Source: Novosphingobium sp049354825
Lineage (GTDB): Bacteria > Pseudomonadota > Alphaproteobacteria > Sphingomonadales > Sphingomonadaceae
DNA: 64,000 nucleotides
Assembly: GCF_049354825.1 (NCBI RefSeq)
Contig: NZ_CP186480.1
Location: 1,798,001 to 1,862,000, forward strand
Direction: 5' to 3'
The notes below the pieces were generated by a model, which was not told the DNA's origin, did not search any database, and worked only from the letters and a program-made list of their open reading frames with translations. Numbering within the stretch: the stretch's first letter is position 1; each line of letters opens with the position of its first letter. This document shows, one piece after another, positions 31,423 through 40,853 of this stretch. Both the position numbers and the translations under genes were made by a program.

Positions 31423-32625
31423 GTGAGCGCGGGCAGGCTTAAGATCCTGGTGGCCGATTATTCGGGCCACCCTTTCCAGGTGCAGCTGTCGCGCGCGCTG
31501 GCGGCGCGCGGACACACCGTGCGGCATATGCACTTCGCCGGTTTCCAGACCCCCAAGGGCAAGCTGTTGCGCGCGGCGGACGATCCGGTGACGTTCGACG
31601 TCATCCCGATCACGCTCGAAAAACCTTTCGCCAAGGATTCGTTCGTGCGCCGGCGTAGCCAGGAGATCGAGGTGGGCAAGCGCTTCGCCGCCGCGCTGGC
31701 GCGCTTCAAGCCGGACGTTGTGATCTCGAGCAACGCGCCGCTCGATACCCAGCGCGTGTTCCAGCGCGCCGCCAGAAAGGCCGGCGCGCGCTTCATATAC
31801 TGGCTGCAGGACATCTACAGCCATGCCATCGCGAAAGTGGTGCCGGCCAAGTTCCCGGTGATCGGCCATGCCGCCGCGGCGTGGTACCGGCACCTGGAAG
31901 CGCGCATGTTGCGCGCCAGCGATGCGGTGGTGCCGATTACCGCGGACTTCGTGCCGATCCTGACCGACTGGGGTGTCGATCCGGCACGCATCGCAGTGGC
32001 CGAGAACTGGGCCCCGCTGGATGAAATCCCGCCGATGCCGCGTGACAATGCCTGGGCCGGCGCCAATTACCCGGCGCAGGGCACGCGCTTCGTTTATTCC
32101 GGCACGCTCGGCTACAAGCACAACCCGGAATGGCTGCTGGCGCTGGCGCGGCATCGCCCCGAATCGAGCGTGACGGTGTTTTCGCAAGGCGAAGTTGCCG
32201 GCAAGCTCGCCGCCGACGGTGCCGACGCGCCGAACCTGTCGGTGCGCGACTGGGTGCCGTTTGCCGACCTGCCCGCGATGCTGGGCGGGGCCGACGTGGT
32301 CATCGCGGTGATCGAGCCGGAAGCCGGCATCTACTCGGTACCGTCGAAGATCCTGACCTACCTTGCCGCAGGGCGCCCGATCCTGGCCGCGATGCCGGCA
32401 GAGAACCTGGCGGCACGGCTGATCGAAGAGCACGAGGCCGGACTCGTCTGCGCCGGAAACACGCGCGAATTCCTGGCGCTGGCCGACCGGCTTGCGAATG
32501 ATGCTGCATTGCGGCAAGGAATGGGCGCGAACGGGCGCGCCTATGCTGAGCGTGCCTTCGCCATCGACGCGATCGCGGATCGCTTCGAGGACATCATCGC
32601 GCGGGCGACCGGCGCAGCAAGCTAG
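31423..32625 (+). CDS. Glycosyltransferase family 4-type protein
   Basis: 400-residue GT-B glycosyltransferase. Seen: an N-terminal Rossmann half starting LKILVADYSGHPFQVQL, and a C-terminal half with FVYSGTLGYKHNPEWLL, the nucleotide-sugar binding IYSVPSKILTYLAAGRPILA and a GAGLVC-like segment (EAGLVCAGN). The start is GTG with GAGGGG upstream, 14 bases after lptA. The following gene makes or modifies a nucleotide sugar, so both probably serve a surface glycan. The donor and acceptor are unknown. Confidence 0.82.
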   Translation: MSAGRLKILVADYSGHPFQVQLSRALAARGHTVRHMHFAGFQTPKGKLLRAADDPVTFDVIPITLEKPFAKDSFVRRRSQEIEVGKRFAAALARFKPDVVISSNAPLDTQRVFQRAARKAGARFIYWLQDIYSHAIAKVVPAKFPVIGHAAAAWYRHLEARMLRASDAVVPITADFVPILTDWGVDPARIAVAENWAPLDEIPPMPRDNAWAGANYPAQGTRFVYSGTLGYKHNPEWLLALARHRPESSVTVFSQGEVAGKLAADGADAPNLSVRDWVPFADLPAMLGGADVVIAVIEPEAGIYSVPSKILTYLAAGRPILAAMPAENLAARLIEEHEAGLVCAGNTREFLALADRLANDAALRQGMGANGRAYAERAFAIDAIADRFEDIIARATGAAS

Positions 32626-32636
32626 GGGTTCGGGCA

Positions 32637-33620
32637 ATGAAGACGGCACTGGTACTGGGCGGCGGCGGCTTCATCGGCAGCCACCTGGTAAAGCGGCTCA
32701 AGAGCGAGGGGTTCTTCGTTCGCGCGGTCGACCTCAAGCATCCCGAATATGCCGAAAGCGCAGCCGACGAGTTCGTCATCGGCGACTTGCGCGAGCAGGA
32801 CGTGTGCCGCGCCGTGCTCGACCAGCCGTTCGACGAGGTCTACCAGCTTGCCGCCGACATGGGCGGCGCCGGCTATATCTTCACCGGTGAGCACGATGCC
32901 GACATCATGCACAATTCGGCGATGATCAACCTCAACATCGCCGACCTGGCCCGCAAGCAGGGCGTTGGCCGGCTGTTCTACTCATCCTCGGCGTGCATGT
33001 ATCCCGAGCACAACCAGGAAGACCCGGACAACCCGAACTGCGCCGAGGAATCGGCCTATCCCGCCAACCCGGACAGCGAATACGGCTGGGAGAAGCTGTT
33101 CTCCGAGCGGCTGTTCCTGGCCTACAACCGCAACTACGGGACCAAGAACCGGGTCGCCCGTTTCCACAACATCTTCGGGCCCGAGGGCACCTGGGACGGC
33201 GGCAAGGAAAAGGCCCCTGCGGCGATGTGCCGCAAGGTCGCGCGCGCGCGCAGCGGGGACGAGATCGAGATCTGGGGCGACGGCAAGCAGACCCGCTCGT
33301 TCCTTTACATCGACGAATGCCTCGACGGCGTGCTGCGCCTGACCCGCTCCGACTTCGAAGGGCCGGTCAACATCGGCTCGGACGAGATGGTGACGATCAA
33401 CCAGCTGGTCGACATGGCGGCGGACATTGCCGGCAAGACCATCCACAAGAATCACATTCCCGGCCCCACCGGGGTGCGCGGACGCAATTCGGACAACCGC
33501 CTGATCGAGGAAAAGCTGGGCTGGCGTCCGTCCAGGCCGCTGCGCGACGGACTGGAGAAGACCTACCAGTGGATCGAGCAGCAGGTCATGCGCAACTCGC
33601 TGCCCGAAGCGGCCGAGTAG
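32637..33620 (+). CDS. GDP-mannose 3,5-epimerase-like sugar-nucleotide epimerase
   Basis: Extended SDR epimerase. Seen: the NAD motif GGGGFIGSH (residues 8-16), catalytic Tyr149 and Lys153 (YGWEK), and Cys120 within SSSACMYPE. The segments QLAADMGGAGY and FHNIFGPEGTW with GGKEKAPAAMCRK closely resemble plant GDP-mannose 3,5-epimerase, where that Cys and a Lys do the acid-base chemistry. The best guess is GDP-mannose to GDP-L-galactose/gulose, or a related C3/C5 epimerisation. It follows the glycosyltransferase by 11 bases. Confidence 0.82.
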   Translation: MKTALVLGGGGFIGSHLVKRLKSEGFFVRAVDLKHPEYAESAADEFVIGDLREQDVCRAVLDQPFDEVYQLAADMGGAGYIFTGEHDADIMHNSAMINLNIADLARKQGVGRLFYSSSACMYPEHNQEDPDNPNCAEESAYPANPDSEYGWEKLFSERLFLAYNRNYGTKNRVARFHNIFGPEGTWDGGKEKAPAAMCRKVARARSGDEIEIWGDGKQTRSFLYIDECLDGVLRLTRSDFEGPVNIGSDEMVTINQLVDMAADIAGKTIHKNHIPGPTGVRGRNSDNRLIEEKLGWRPSRPLRDGLEKTYQWIEQQVMRNSLPEAAE

Positions 33621-33626
33621 CGCGCG

Positions 33627-33809
33627 CTACTTGTCCCAGGGCGAGTGGTGCGGGCCCTTCGCGGCGACGTGCTGCGTTGCCGTGCCGTCGTCGGCCTGGT
33701 CGGATGACGGGACCGTGCAGTAAGCGGTCATCAGGATGCCGGCCGACCACCACAGCGCCTTCCAGCGACTGGCGAAGACCGTGTTGAGCTTGGGGCCGAA
33801 GCTGAGCAT
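33627..33809 (-). CDS. Small hypothetical protein with one membrane segment
   Basis: 60-residue frame, upstream of and convergent with the epimerase gene. A hydrophobic stretch at about residues 17-33 (KALWWSAGILMTAYCTV) is followed by a polar tail with several His (HVAAKGPHHSPWDK). No domain recognised. Its start lies 24 bases from the mutS stop on the same strand. Confidence 0.5.
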   Translation of the reverse strand: MLSFGPKLNTVFASRWKALWWSAGILMTAYCTVPSSDQADDGTATQHVAAKGPHHSPWDK

Positions 33810-33832
33810 GGTTGGCGCCTAGCGCGACAAGG

Positions 33833-36448
33833 TTAAGATTCCGCCTCACGCTTGAGCTCGTAGAGCACCTCGATCGCCTCGCGCGGGGTCAGCGTATCGA
33901 GGTCGAGCGCGCAAAGGCGATCGCGCACCGCGTCGCAGTCGGCCTCACGCGCTTCGGCCGCGGCGGCGAACAGCGGCAGGTCGCCCAGTCCCGCCGCCAG
34001 CCCGCCGGTTTCTGCGCGGCCCTTCTCCAGCTTGTCGAGGACCTGCCTGGCCCGGCTCACCACCGCCGGCGGAACCCCCGCCAGGCGCGCGACCGCCAGC
34101 CCGTAACTGCGGTCCGCCGGCCCCTCGGCCAGTTCGTGCAGCAATACCAGGTCGCCTTTCCACTCGCGCGCGCGGACGTGATGCAGGCTGAGCGCCGGGC
34201 AACTTTCCGCCAGCCGCGACAATTCATGGTAATGCGTGGCAAACAGGCAGCGGCTGCGGTTGGCGGAATGGACCGCCTCGGCAACGGCCCAGGCCAGCGC
34301 CAGCCCGTCGTACGTGCTGGTACCGCGCCCGACCTCATCCAGGATGACGAAACTGCGCGGCGTTGCCTGCGCGAGGATCGCCGCCGTCTCGACCATCTCG
34401 ACCATGAAGGTGGAGCGCCCGCGCGCCAGGTTGTCCGCCGCCCCGACCCGGCTGAACAGCCGGTCGACCAGGCCGATCGTCGCGCTGCTCGCGGGCACGA
34501 ACGAACCCGCCTGCGCAAGCAGCACGATCAGCGCGTTCTGGCGCAGGAAGGTCGACTTGCCGCCCATGTTCGGGCCGCCGATCAGCCACAGGCGGTCGCC
34601 CGCATCCAGCGTGCAATCATTGGCGACGAAGCGCTCGCCGCGGTCCTTCAGCGCCGCCTCGACCACCGGATGGCGGCCGCCGACGATCGCAAGCTGCGCA
34701 TCCTCGGTCAGCACCGGACGCGCCCAGCCCCCTGCCGCCGCACGCTCGGCCAGCGCCGCGGCGACGTCGATGCGGGCCAGCGCCGCCGCGGTAGCGGCGA
34801 TGGCGGCGGCCCGCTCGGCGGCGAGCGCGCAGAGGCTTTCGAAATGGGCTTCCTCTGCCGCGAGCGCGTGCCCGGCGGCACCGGCAATGCGGCTCGCCTC
34901 CTCGTGCAGCGCCAGCGCGTTGAAACGCACCGCCCCGGCCATCGTCTGCCGGTGCGTGAAGCCACTGTCGGCCGCCATGAGGGCATCGGCCCTCGCCGCC
35001 GGCACTTCGATGAAATAGCCGAGCACGCCGTTGTGGCGGATCTTCAGCGCGGCGATGCCGGTGTCGGCGCGGTATTTCGCTTCCAGCGCGGCCACGGCGC
35101 GGCGACCGTCGCCCGCGGTGCGGCGCAAGTCGTCGAGCGCGTGGTCGTAGCCTTCGGCGACGAAGCCGCCCGCGCTGCGCTCGGTCGGCGGCGCAGGCAC
35201 GAGCGCGCGCGTCAGTTCGTCGACCAGCGCGCCGTGGCCGGCGAGCGCCGGCAGCAGCGACGCCATCAGCGGCGGCAGCTCGCCCTGGCGCGCCAGCCGT
35301 TCGCGCAGCGCCGCCGCGCCGCCCAGCCCGTCGCGCAGCTGGCCGAGGTCGCGCGGGCTACCGCGACCGGCGACGATGCGCCCGATGGCGCGACCGACAT
35401 CGGGGAGCGCGCGGAGTGCCGCGCGGATGTCGCCGCGCCCGATGGCATCGCCGTGAAGCCAGCCGACCAGCGCCAGCCGCGCCTCGATAGCGGCGCGATC
35501 GGTCAGCGGGGCGGACAAGTCCTCGGCCAGCAGCCGCGCGCCCGCGCCGGTGACGCAGCAATCGACCTCGGCCAGCAGGCTGCCCTCGCGCGTGCCGCGC
35601 GCCGACGTCGTTATCTCGAGGCTGGCGCGCGTCGCTTCGTCGAGCCCGAGCACGCCGTCGCCGCCCACCACTTCGGGCGGAAGCAGCATCGGCAGCGTGC
35701 CGCGCCCGACGCGCGCCAGGTAGGCCAGCAGGCCGCCCGCCGCCGCCAGCATTGCCCGCCCGGTAATCCCGAAACCGTCGAGCGTGGCGACCTTGTGCAG
35801 CGCCAGCAGCTGTGCCTCGCCGGCGTCGCTGGCGAAGTCGCGCGCAGTGTGGACGATCGCGTCCGCAGGCGCGCCGTCCCACCCTTCCGGGGCGACGATC
35901 TCGCTTGCGCCCAGCCGCGCCAGCGCCGCGCCGAGGCCGGCGGGCGCGCAGTCCTCCAGCGTCATCCGCCCGGTCGAGACGTCGACCGCGGCGATACCGA
36001 TGGCGCCGCGCACCGCGCAGACCGCGACCAGCAGATTGGCGCGGCGCGGTTCGAGCAGCGCTTCCTCGGTCAGCGTCCCGGCAGTCACCACGCGCACGAT
36101 GTCGCGCGCCACCAGCGTCTTCGATCCGCCGCGCTTGCGCGCTTCCTCGGGGCTTTCGACCTGTTCGGCGATGGCGACGCGGTGACCGGCGCGGATCAGC
36201 CGCGCCAGGTACCCCTCGGCACTGTGGACGGGCACGCCGCACATCGGGATCGGCAAGCCCAGGTGTTCGCCCCGGGTGGTCAGCGCGATATCGAGGACGT
36301 GCGCGGCAGCGCGGGCATCGTCGAAGAACAGCTCGAAAAAGTCGCCCATCCGATAGAACAGCAGGCAGCCCTCGGCCTGCGCCTTGAGCGCAAGGTACTG
36401 CGCCATCATCGGCGTAGTGCCGGGGGGTGTAGTGGTGGGCGCGGGCAT
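33833..36448 (-). CDS. mutS: DNA mismatch repair protein MutS
   Basis: Recognises base mismatches and recruits MutL. Seen: the N-terminal mismatch-binding FYRMGDFFELF (Phe-x-Glu), connector and lever domains, the ATPase Walker A GPNMGGKST (Lys631), Walker B ILDEVGRGTSTYDG, and THYHELSRLA. 871 residues from ATG 36448 matches the family; the upstream in-frame extension overlaps maeB and is rejected. Divergent from maeB. Confidence 0.96.
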   Translation of the reverse strand: MPAPTTTPPGTTPMMAQYLALKAQAEGCLLFYRMGDFFELFFDDARAAAHVLDIALTTRGEHLGLPIPMCGVPVHSAEGYLARLIRAGHRVAIAEQVESPEEARKRGGSKTLVARDIVRVVTAGTLTEEALLEPRRANLLVAVCAVRGAIGIAAVDVSTGRMTLEDCAPAGLGAALARLGASEIVAPEGWDGAPADAIVHTARDFASDAGEAQLLALHKVATLDGFGITGRAMLAAAGGLLAYLARVGRGTLPMLLPPEVVGGDGVLGLDEATRASLEITTSARGTREGSLLAEVDCCVTGAGARLLAEDLSAPLTDRAAIEARLALVGWLHGDAIGRGDIRAALRALPDVGRAIGRIVAGRGSPRDLGQLRDGLGGAAALRERLARQGELPPLMASLLPALAGHGALVDELTRALVPAPPTERSAGGFVAEGYDHALDDLRRTAGDGRRAVAALEAKYRADTGIAALKIRHNGVLGYFIEVPAARADALMAADSGFTHRQTMAGAVRFNALALHEEASRIAGAAGHALAAEEAHFESLCALAAERAAAIAATAAALARIDVAAALAERAAAGGWARPVLTEDAQLAIVGGRHPVVEAALKDRGERFVANDCTLDAGDRLWLIGGPNMGGKSTFLRQNALIVLLAQAGSFVPASSATIGLVDRLFSRVGAADNLARGRSTFMVEMVETAAILAQATPRSFVILDEVGRGTSTYDGLALAWAVAEAVHSANRSRCLFATHYHELSRLAESCPALSLHHVRAREWKGDLVLLHELAEGPADRSYGLAVARLAGVPPAVVSRARQVLDKLEKGRAETGGLAAGLGDLPLFAAAAEAREADCDAVRDRLCALDLDTLTPREAIEVLYELKREAES

Positions 36449-36557
36449 GGCCACGCGGTAGCTGGCGCGGGGCCGATTCGGAACGGCCGGGCGCGCGCTT
36501 TCCCCTATCGCGTCGGGGCACCTTCCGTTAGGGCACGCGCGGAAAACGGAGATGTGC

Positions 36558-38822
36558 GTGTCCGACGAAAGCAACGTCAAGTTCACCGAGCGCGAGGCGC
36601 TGTTCTATCACTCGACGATCCGCCCGGGTAAGATCGAGATCATCGCCAGCAAGCCGATGGCGACCCAGCGCGACCTCAGCCTGGCCTATTCGCCGGGTGT
36701 GGCCGTGCCGGTCCAGGCGATCGCCGACGATCCGGGCACCGCATACGACTACACCGCCAAGGGCAACCTGGTGGCGGTCATCTCCAACGGCACCGCGATC
36801 CTGGGCATGGGCAACCTGGGGGCGCTCGCGTCCAAGCCGGTGATGGAAGGCAAGGCCGTACTGTTCAAGCGCTTTGCCGACGTCGATTCGATCGACCTGG
36901 AACTCGCCAGCGAAGACCCCGACGCGCTGATCGAGGCGATCGCGATGATGGAGCCGAGCTTTGGCGGCATCAACCTGGAAGACATCAAGGCGCCCGAGTG
37001 CTTCGTGATCGAGCAGGCGCTGCGCGAACGCATGAAGATCCCGGTCATGCACGATGACCAGCACGGCACCGCGATCATTTCCGCCGCCGGGCTGATCAAC
37101 GCCTGCATGCTCACCGGGCGCAAGCTGGCCGACGTGAAGATGGTGGTCAACGGCGCCGGCGCATCTGCAATCGCCTGTACCGCGCTGATAAAGGCGATGG
37201 GCGTGCGCCACGAAAACGTGACCATGTGCGACCGCCAGGGCGTAATCTACCGCGGCCGTGCCGAGGGCATGGACCAGTGGAAGAGCGCCCACGCCATCGA
37301 TACCGACGATCGCACGCTCGAACAGGCGCTGGTCGGCGCCGACATCTTCCTGGGCCTTTCCGCGGCCGGGGCACTTAAGCCCGAGTTCGTCGAGAAGATG
37401 GCGCCGCAGCCGATCATCTTCGCGATGGCCAACCCCGATCCCGAGATCAGCCCGCCCGATGCCAAGCGCGTTCGGCCCGACGCCATCGTCGCCACCGGGC
37501 GTTCGGACTATCCGAACCAGGTCAACAACGTGCTGGGCTTTCCCTTCATCTTCCGCGGCGCGCTCGACGTACGGGCAACCGCGATCAACGAGGAAATGAA
37601 GATCGCCGCGGCGCAGGCCATCGCCGAGCTGGCGCGCGAGCCCGTGCCCGAGGAAGTCGCCGCCGCGTACGGCAAGGCGCAGCAGTTCGGCCGGGACTAC
37701 ATCATCCCCGCGCCGTTCGATCCGCGCCTGATGGAGGTCGTGTCCTCGGCGGTTGCCAAGGCTGCGATGGACACCGGGGTGGCGCAGAAGGCGATCGAGG
37801 ATTTCGACGTCTACCGCGCGCAATTGAAGGCGCGCCTCAACCCCACCAGCGCCGCGCTCAACAAGGTCTACGAGACGGTCAAGGCCAGCCCCAAGCGCGT
37901 GATCTTCGCCGAAGCGGAGAACGAGATCGTGCTGCGCGCGGCGATCCAGTACCGCGATTTCGGTTATGGCGAACCGGTGCTGGTCGGCCGCACCGATGCG
38001 GTCAAGGCGCAGCTCCAGGCGCTCGGCATCGAGAACCCGGACAGCTTCCACATCGAGAATTCGGCGGTCAGCGAACACGTCCCGGCGATGGTCGCCCTGC
38101 TGTCGGAGCGGCTGCAGCGGCGCGGCTTCATGGAGCGCGACGTGCGCCGCATGGTCAACCAGGACCGCAACGTCTTCGCCTCGGGCCTGCTCAAGCTGGG
38201 CATCGGCGACGCGATGGTGACCGGTATCACCCGCACCTTTGCGCAGACGATGCGCGAAGTGCGCCACGTGCTGGATCCGGCGCCGGGCCAGCTTCCGTTC
38301 GGCATCCACATGATGATCGGCAAGCACCACACGGTGTTCCTGGCCGACACGACCGTCAACGAACGCCCCGACGCCGCCGGGCTTGCCCAGATCGCCAAGG
38401 GCACCGCGGCGGTTGCGCGCAAGATGGGGCACGAGCCGCGCGTCGCATTCCTGTCCTATTCCACCTTCGGCAACCCGACGGGCAAATGGCTTGAGCCGCT
38501 GCGCGACGCGGTGGCGCTGCTCGATGCCGAAGACCCCGGCTTCGAGTACGAGGGCGAGGTCGCGCCCGATGCCGCGCTCAACCCGACGGTGATGAAGAAC
38601 TATCCCTTCAGCCGCTTGTCGGGGCCAGCCAACGTGCTGATCATGCCGGGGCTGCAATCGGCCAACATCTCGGCCAAGCTGGTCCGCGAACTGGCCGGCA
38701 ACGCCACGATCGGGCCGATGCTGATCGGGATGGAAAAGCCGGTCCAGGTCATCCCGATGACCGCGCTGGCGCCCGACGTCCTGACGCTGGCGGTACTGGC
38801 GGCGGCGGGCGTCGCGGTCTGA
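36558..38822 (+). CDS. maeB: NADP-dependent malic enzyme with phosphotransacetylase-like tail
   Basis: Oxidative decarboxylation of malate to pyruvate. The N-terminal 430 residues are the malic enzyme (SLAYSPGVAVP, DDQHGTAIIS, NGAGASAIAC); the C-terminal 320 are a phosphate acetyltransferase-like domain that in MaeB proteins is regulatory. GGAG at 36548-36551 touches ATG 36552 but is 6 bases from GTG 36558, and the family begins MSDESN, so GTG 36558 is preferred (754 residues). Convergent with the TauE/SafE gene. Confidence 0.94.
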   Translation: MSDESNVKFTEREALFYHSTIRPGKIEIIASKPMATQRDLSLAYSPGVAVPVQAIADDPGTAYDYTAKGNLVAVISNGTAILGMGNLGALASKPVMEGKAVLFKRFADVDSIDLELASEDPDALIEAIAMMEPSFGGINLEDIKAPECFVIEQALRERMKIPVMHDDQHGTAIISAAGLINACMLTGRKLADVKMVVNGAGASAIACTALIKAMGVRHENVTMCDRQGVIYRGRAEGMDQWKSAHAIDTDDRTLEQALVGADIFLGLSAAGALKPEFVEKMAPQPIIFAMANPDPEISPPDAKRVRPDAIVATGRSDYPNQVNNVLGFPFIFRGALDVRATAINEEMKIAAAQAIAELAREPVPEEVAAAYGKAQQFGRDYIIPAPFDPRLMEVVSSAVAKAAMDTGVAQKAIEDFDVYRAQLKARLNPTSAALNKVYETVKASPKRVIFAEAENEIVLRAAIQYRDFGYGEPVLVGRTDAVKAQLQALGIENPDSFHIENSAVSEHVPAMVALLSERLQRRGFMERDVRRMVNQDRNVFASGLLKLGIGDAMVTGITRTFAQTMREVRHVLDPAPGQLPFGIHMMIGKHHTVFLADTTVNERPDAAGLAQIAKGTAAVARKMGHEPRVAFLSYSTFGNPTGKWLEPLRDAVALLDAEDPGFEYEGEVAPDAALNPTVMKNYPFSRLSGPANVLIMPGLQSANISAKLVRELAGNATIGPMLIGMEKPVQVIPMTALAPDVLTLAVLAAAGVAV

Positions 38823-38826
38823 GACC

Positions 38827-39597
38827 TCAGGCCAGCCAGGCCGCCCAGACGCCGTAGAGGCTTGTGAGGGTCAGCACGACGCCGACCATCACCAGCATCG
38901 CCTTGGCCGGCACACGCTTGGCCGCGAAGGCGCCGATCGGGGCCGCCAGGATACCGCCGATCAGCAGTCCCAGCGTCGCGCCGGCCACGTCGGCGACGCC
39001 CAGGTTCCAGATGAACGCGGCCGACACCGCGATGGTCAGGAAGAACTCGACCGCGTTGACCGTGCCGACCACCCTGCGCGGATCGGCGCCCTGAATCAGC
39101 AGGTTCGAGGTCACCACCGGCCCCCACCCGCCGCCGCCGGCAGCGTCGAGGAAGCCGCCGATCAGCCCCAGCGGCGCGACGTACCTGGCCGGGCGCCCCT
39201 GCGGCGGGTACCTGAGCCCGCGCCAGAGCAGGCTGAGGCCGATGGCGGCGAGGTACAGCAACACGAACGGCTTCACGACCGAGGCGTCGACCGAGCTGAG
39301 GACGTAAGCCCCCAGGATACCGCCCGCCAGACCCGGGATCAGCAGGCGCAGGAACAGCTTGCCGTCGATGTTGCGGTGAAACAGGTGGCTGAGGCCCGAG
39401 GTCGCGGTCGTAAAGCATTCGACGATGTGAACCCGCTGCGACGCCAGCGCGGGCGGCACCCCCAGCACCCCGACCAGCAGCGTGTTGCAGATCACCCCGA
39501 ATGCCATCCCGAGCGCACCGTCGACCAGCTGTGCGGCGAAACCGACGAGGATGAAGGGCAGGAGGGCCTGGAAATCGAATGCGCCGAAAGCGATCAT
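38827..39597 (-). CDS. TauE/SafE-family membrane exporter
   Basis: 256-residue multi-pass permease of the sulfite/organosulfur anion exporter family (COG0730 type). Seen: the paired repeats QLVDGALGMAFGV near residue 23 and GGFLDAAGGGGWGPVV near residue 148, with about eight hydrophobic segments. GAGG precedes the ATG. A 35-bp inverted repeat lies 14-48 bases before the start, so regulation by a dimeric repressor or activator is likely. The actual anion is unknown. Confidence 0.9.
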   Translation of the reverse strand: MIAFGAFDFQALLPFILVGFAAQLVDGALGMAFGVICNTLLVGVLGVPPALASQRVHIVECFTTATSGLSHLFHRNIDGKLFLRLLIPGLAGGILGAYVLSSVDASVVKPFVLLYLAAIGLSLLWRGLRYPPQGRPARYVAPLGLIGGFLDAAGGGGWGPVVTSNLLIQGADPRRVVGTVNAVEFFLTIAVSAAFIWNLGVADVAGATLGLLIGGILAAPIGAFAAKRVPAKAMLVMVGVVLTLTSLYGVWAAWLA

Positions 39598-39610
39598 CGC
39601 GGTAGCCTCG

Positions 39611-39645
39611 CGGTTAAACTCTATCGAACGAATAGAGATTAACCG
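39611..39645 (-). promoter_or_regulatory. 35-bp inverted repeat before the TauE/SafE gene
   Basis: Arms of 14 bases (39611-39624 and 39632-39645) around a 7-base centre. CGGTTAA and CTCTAT on the left match ATAGAG and TTAACCG on the right; only one pair (39618/39638, A opposite A) fails. The position just upstream of the gene, and the symmetry, fit an operator for a dimeric or tetrameric regulator. A transcript hairpin is the alternative. Confidence 0.6.
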
Positions 39646-39709
39646 TCACGCTTGCCAAGCGCTTTTCCGCGTCTGCCGCGCCAGGGCGCCGCGTTGGCGC
39701 GCCAGGCCG

Positions 39710-40426
39710 TCAGCGGCGGCGATAACGAAAGTACCAGACCTCGTGTCCGTAGACGCTGCGCGCCTTGGCTTCGTAGCGCGTTTCCGGCCAGCCGCCGGGG
39801 CGCGTGAGGAAGCTCTCCGGACCGCTCGCCAGCCATTCGAAGGCGTCGCGGTGCCGGCGCATGACCATCAGCGCGTGGCGAACGTAGACGGCATGGTCGG
39901 TGCCGAAGCGGAACTCTCCGCCCGGCTTCAGCTTGCGCGCGAACAGCTCGACCGGGCCGTCATTCATCATCCGGCGCTTGGCGTGGCGGGCCTTGGGCCA
40001 GGGGTCCGGGTGAAGCAGGTAGAGGAACGACAGGGCCCCGTCGGGAATGCGCTGGAGCACCTCCAGCGCGTCGCCGTGGTGGATGCGCACGTTGGCTAGC
40101 GGCGGATGGGCACCGTGATCGCCCGCCACGTGGACCAGCGCCTGCGCGACGCCGTTCAGGAACGGCTCGGCACCAATGAACCCGTGATCGGGCAGCATGT
40201 CGGCACGGGCGGCCATGTGCTCGCCGCCGCCGAACCCGATCTCGAAATGGAGCGGGCGGTCGAACCCGAACAGCAGCGCCGAATCGACATCGCCCGCCGC
40301 TGGAACGGCAATCCGGGGCAGCAAGGTATCGACCAGGTCCTGCTGGCCGGCGCGCAGCGGCTTTCCCTTGGCGCGGCCATACAGGCGGTTGAGCGTGGTC
40401 GGATCGCCGGGTTTGTGCGCGGTCAT
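39710..40426 (-). CDS. trmB: tRNA (guanine-N7-)-methyltransferase
   Basis: Methylates G46 of tRNA using SAM. Seen: the SAM-binding FEIGFGGGEH near residue 78, IGAEPF, the LHPDPWPKARHAKRRM catalytic region near residue 140, and the C-terminal TRYEAKA. 238 residues from ATG 40426; the extension to 40489 has no family match. No ribosome site is obvious. Confidence 0.94.
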   Translation of the reverse strand: MTAHKPGDPTTLNRLYGRAKGKPLRAGQQDLVDTLLPRIAVPAAGDVDSALLFGFDRPLHFEIGFGGGEHMAARADMLPDHGFIGAEPFLNGVAQALVHVAGDHGAHPPLANVRIHHGDALEVLQRIPDGALSFLYLLHPDPWPKARHAKRRMMNDGPVELFARKLKPGGEFRFGTDHAVYVRHALMVMRRHRDAFEWLASGPESFLTRPGGWPETRYEAKARSVYGHEVWYFRYRRR

Positions 40427-40500
40427 GGCCGGCCGGTGGCAGGCTTGGCGGCGGCGGTCAACGGGATGCGCGCGCCACGGGCGGAGCATCCCGTGCCGGC

Positions 40501-40800
40501 TCAGTTCATGACCATCGCGGCAACCACGCCGCCGACGAGCATCACCGACACCGCCGCGATCAGCGCGAAATCGCGCCAGCCGAGCGTGTCGAGGTGGTCG
40601 CTGCGAAAGCGGCGATACTGCGGCGCGATCCGCTCGTTGCTGGCCAGCAGACCGATGTCGAGCGCGCTCGCCTTGCCATTAAACCAGCGCTTGAGCTCGG
40701 CCAGTTCGGCCGTGTCGAGCGCGGGATAGCGCGCGACCAGGGATTCGGCGCGGGCGTGCGCCGGCGCGGCGCCGGCGGCACCGCTGGGAAAGTGTGTCAT
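40501..40800 (-). CDS. Hypothetical protein with C-terminal membrane anchor
   Basis: 99-residue unrecognised protein. Residues 18-75 are polar and helical (ALDTAELAELKRWFNG ... RRFRSDHLDTLGW), and a single hydrophobic segment at about 78-98 ends the chain, giving a tail-anchored layout with the soluble part in the cytoplasm. AGGAT precedes the ATG. It follows the next minus-strand gene by 53 bases and probably shares its promoter. Confidence 0.65.
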   Translation of the reverse strand: MTHFPSGAAGAAPAHARAESLVARYPALDTAELAELKRWFNGKASALDIGLLASNERIAPQYRRFRSDHLDTLGWRDFALIAAVSVMLVGGVVAAMVMN

Positions 40801-40853
40801 GATGATATCCTGAAATGATTGCGTCGCGCCGCATGCGGCGCCGGCGAAGCCAA

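Noticed and set aside
33812..36631. A 939-codon plus-strand frame across mutS
   Set aside because: It is antisense to MutS with all its motifs intact; composition is Arg/Gln/Ala-rich and no domain is seen.
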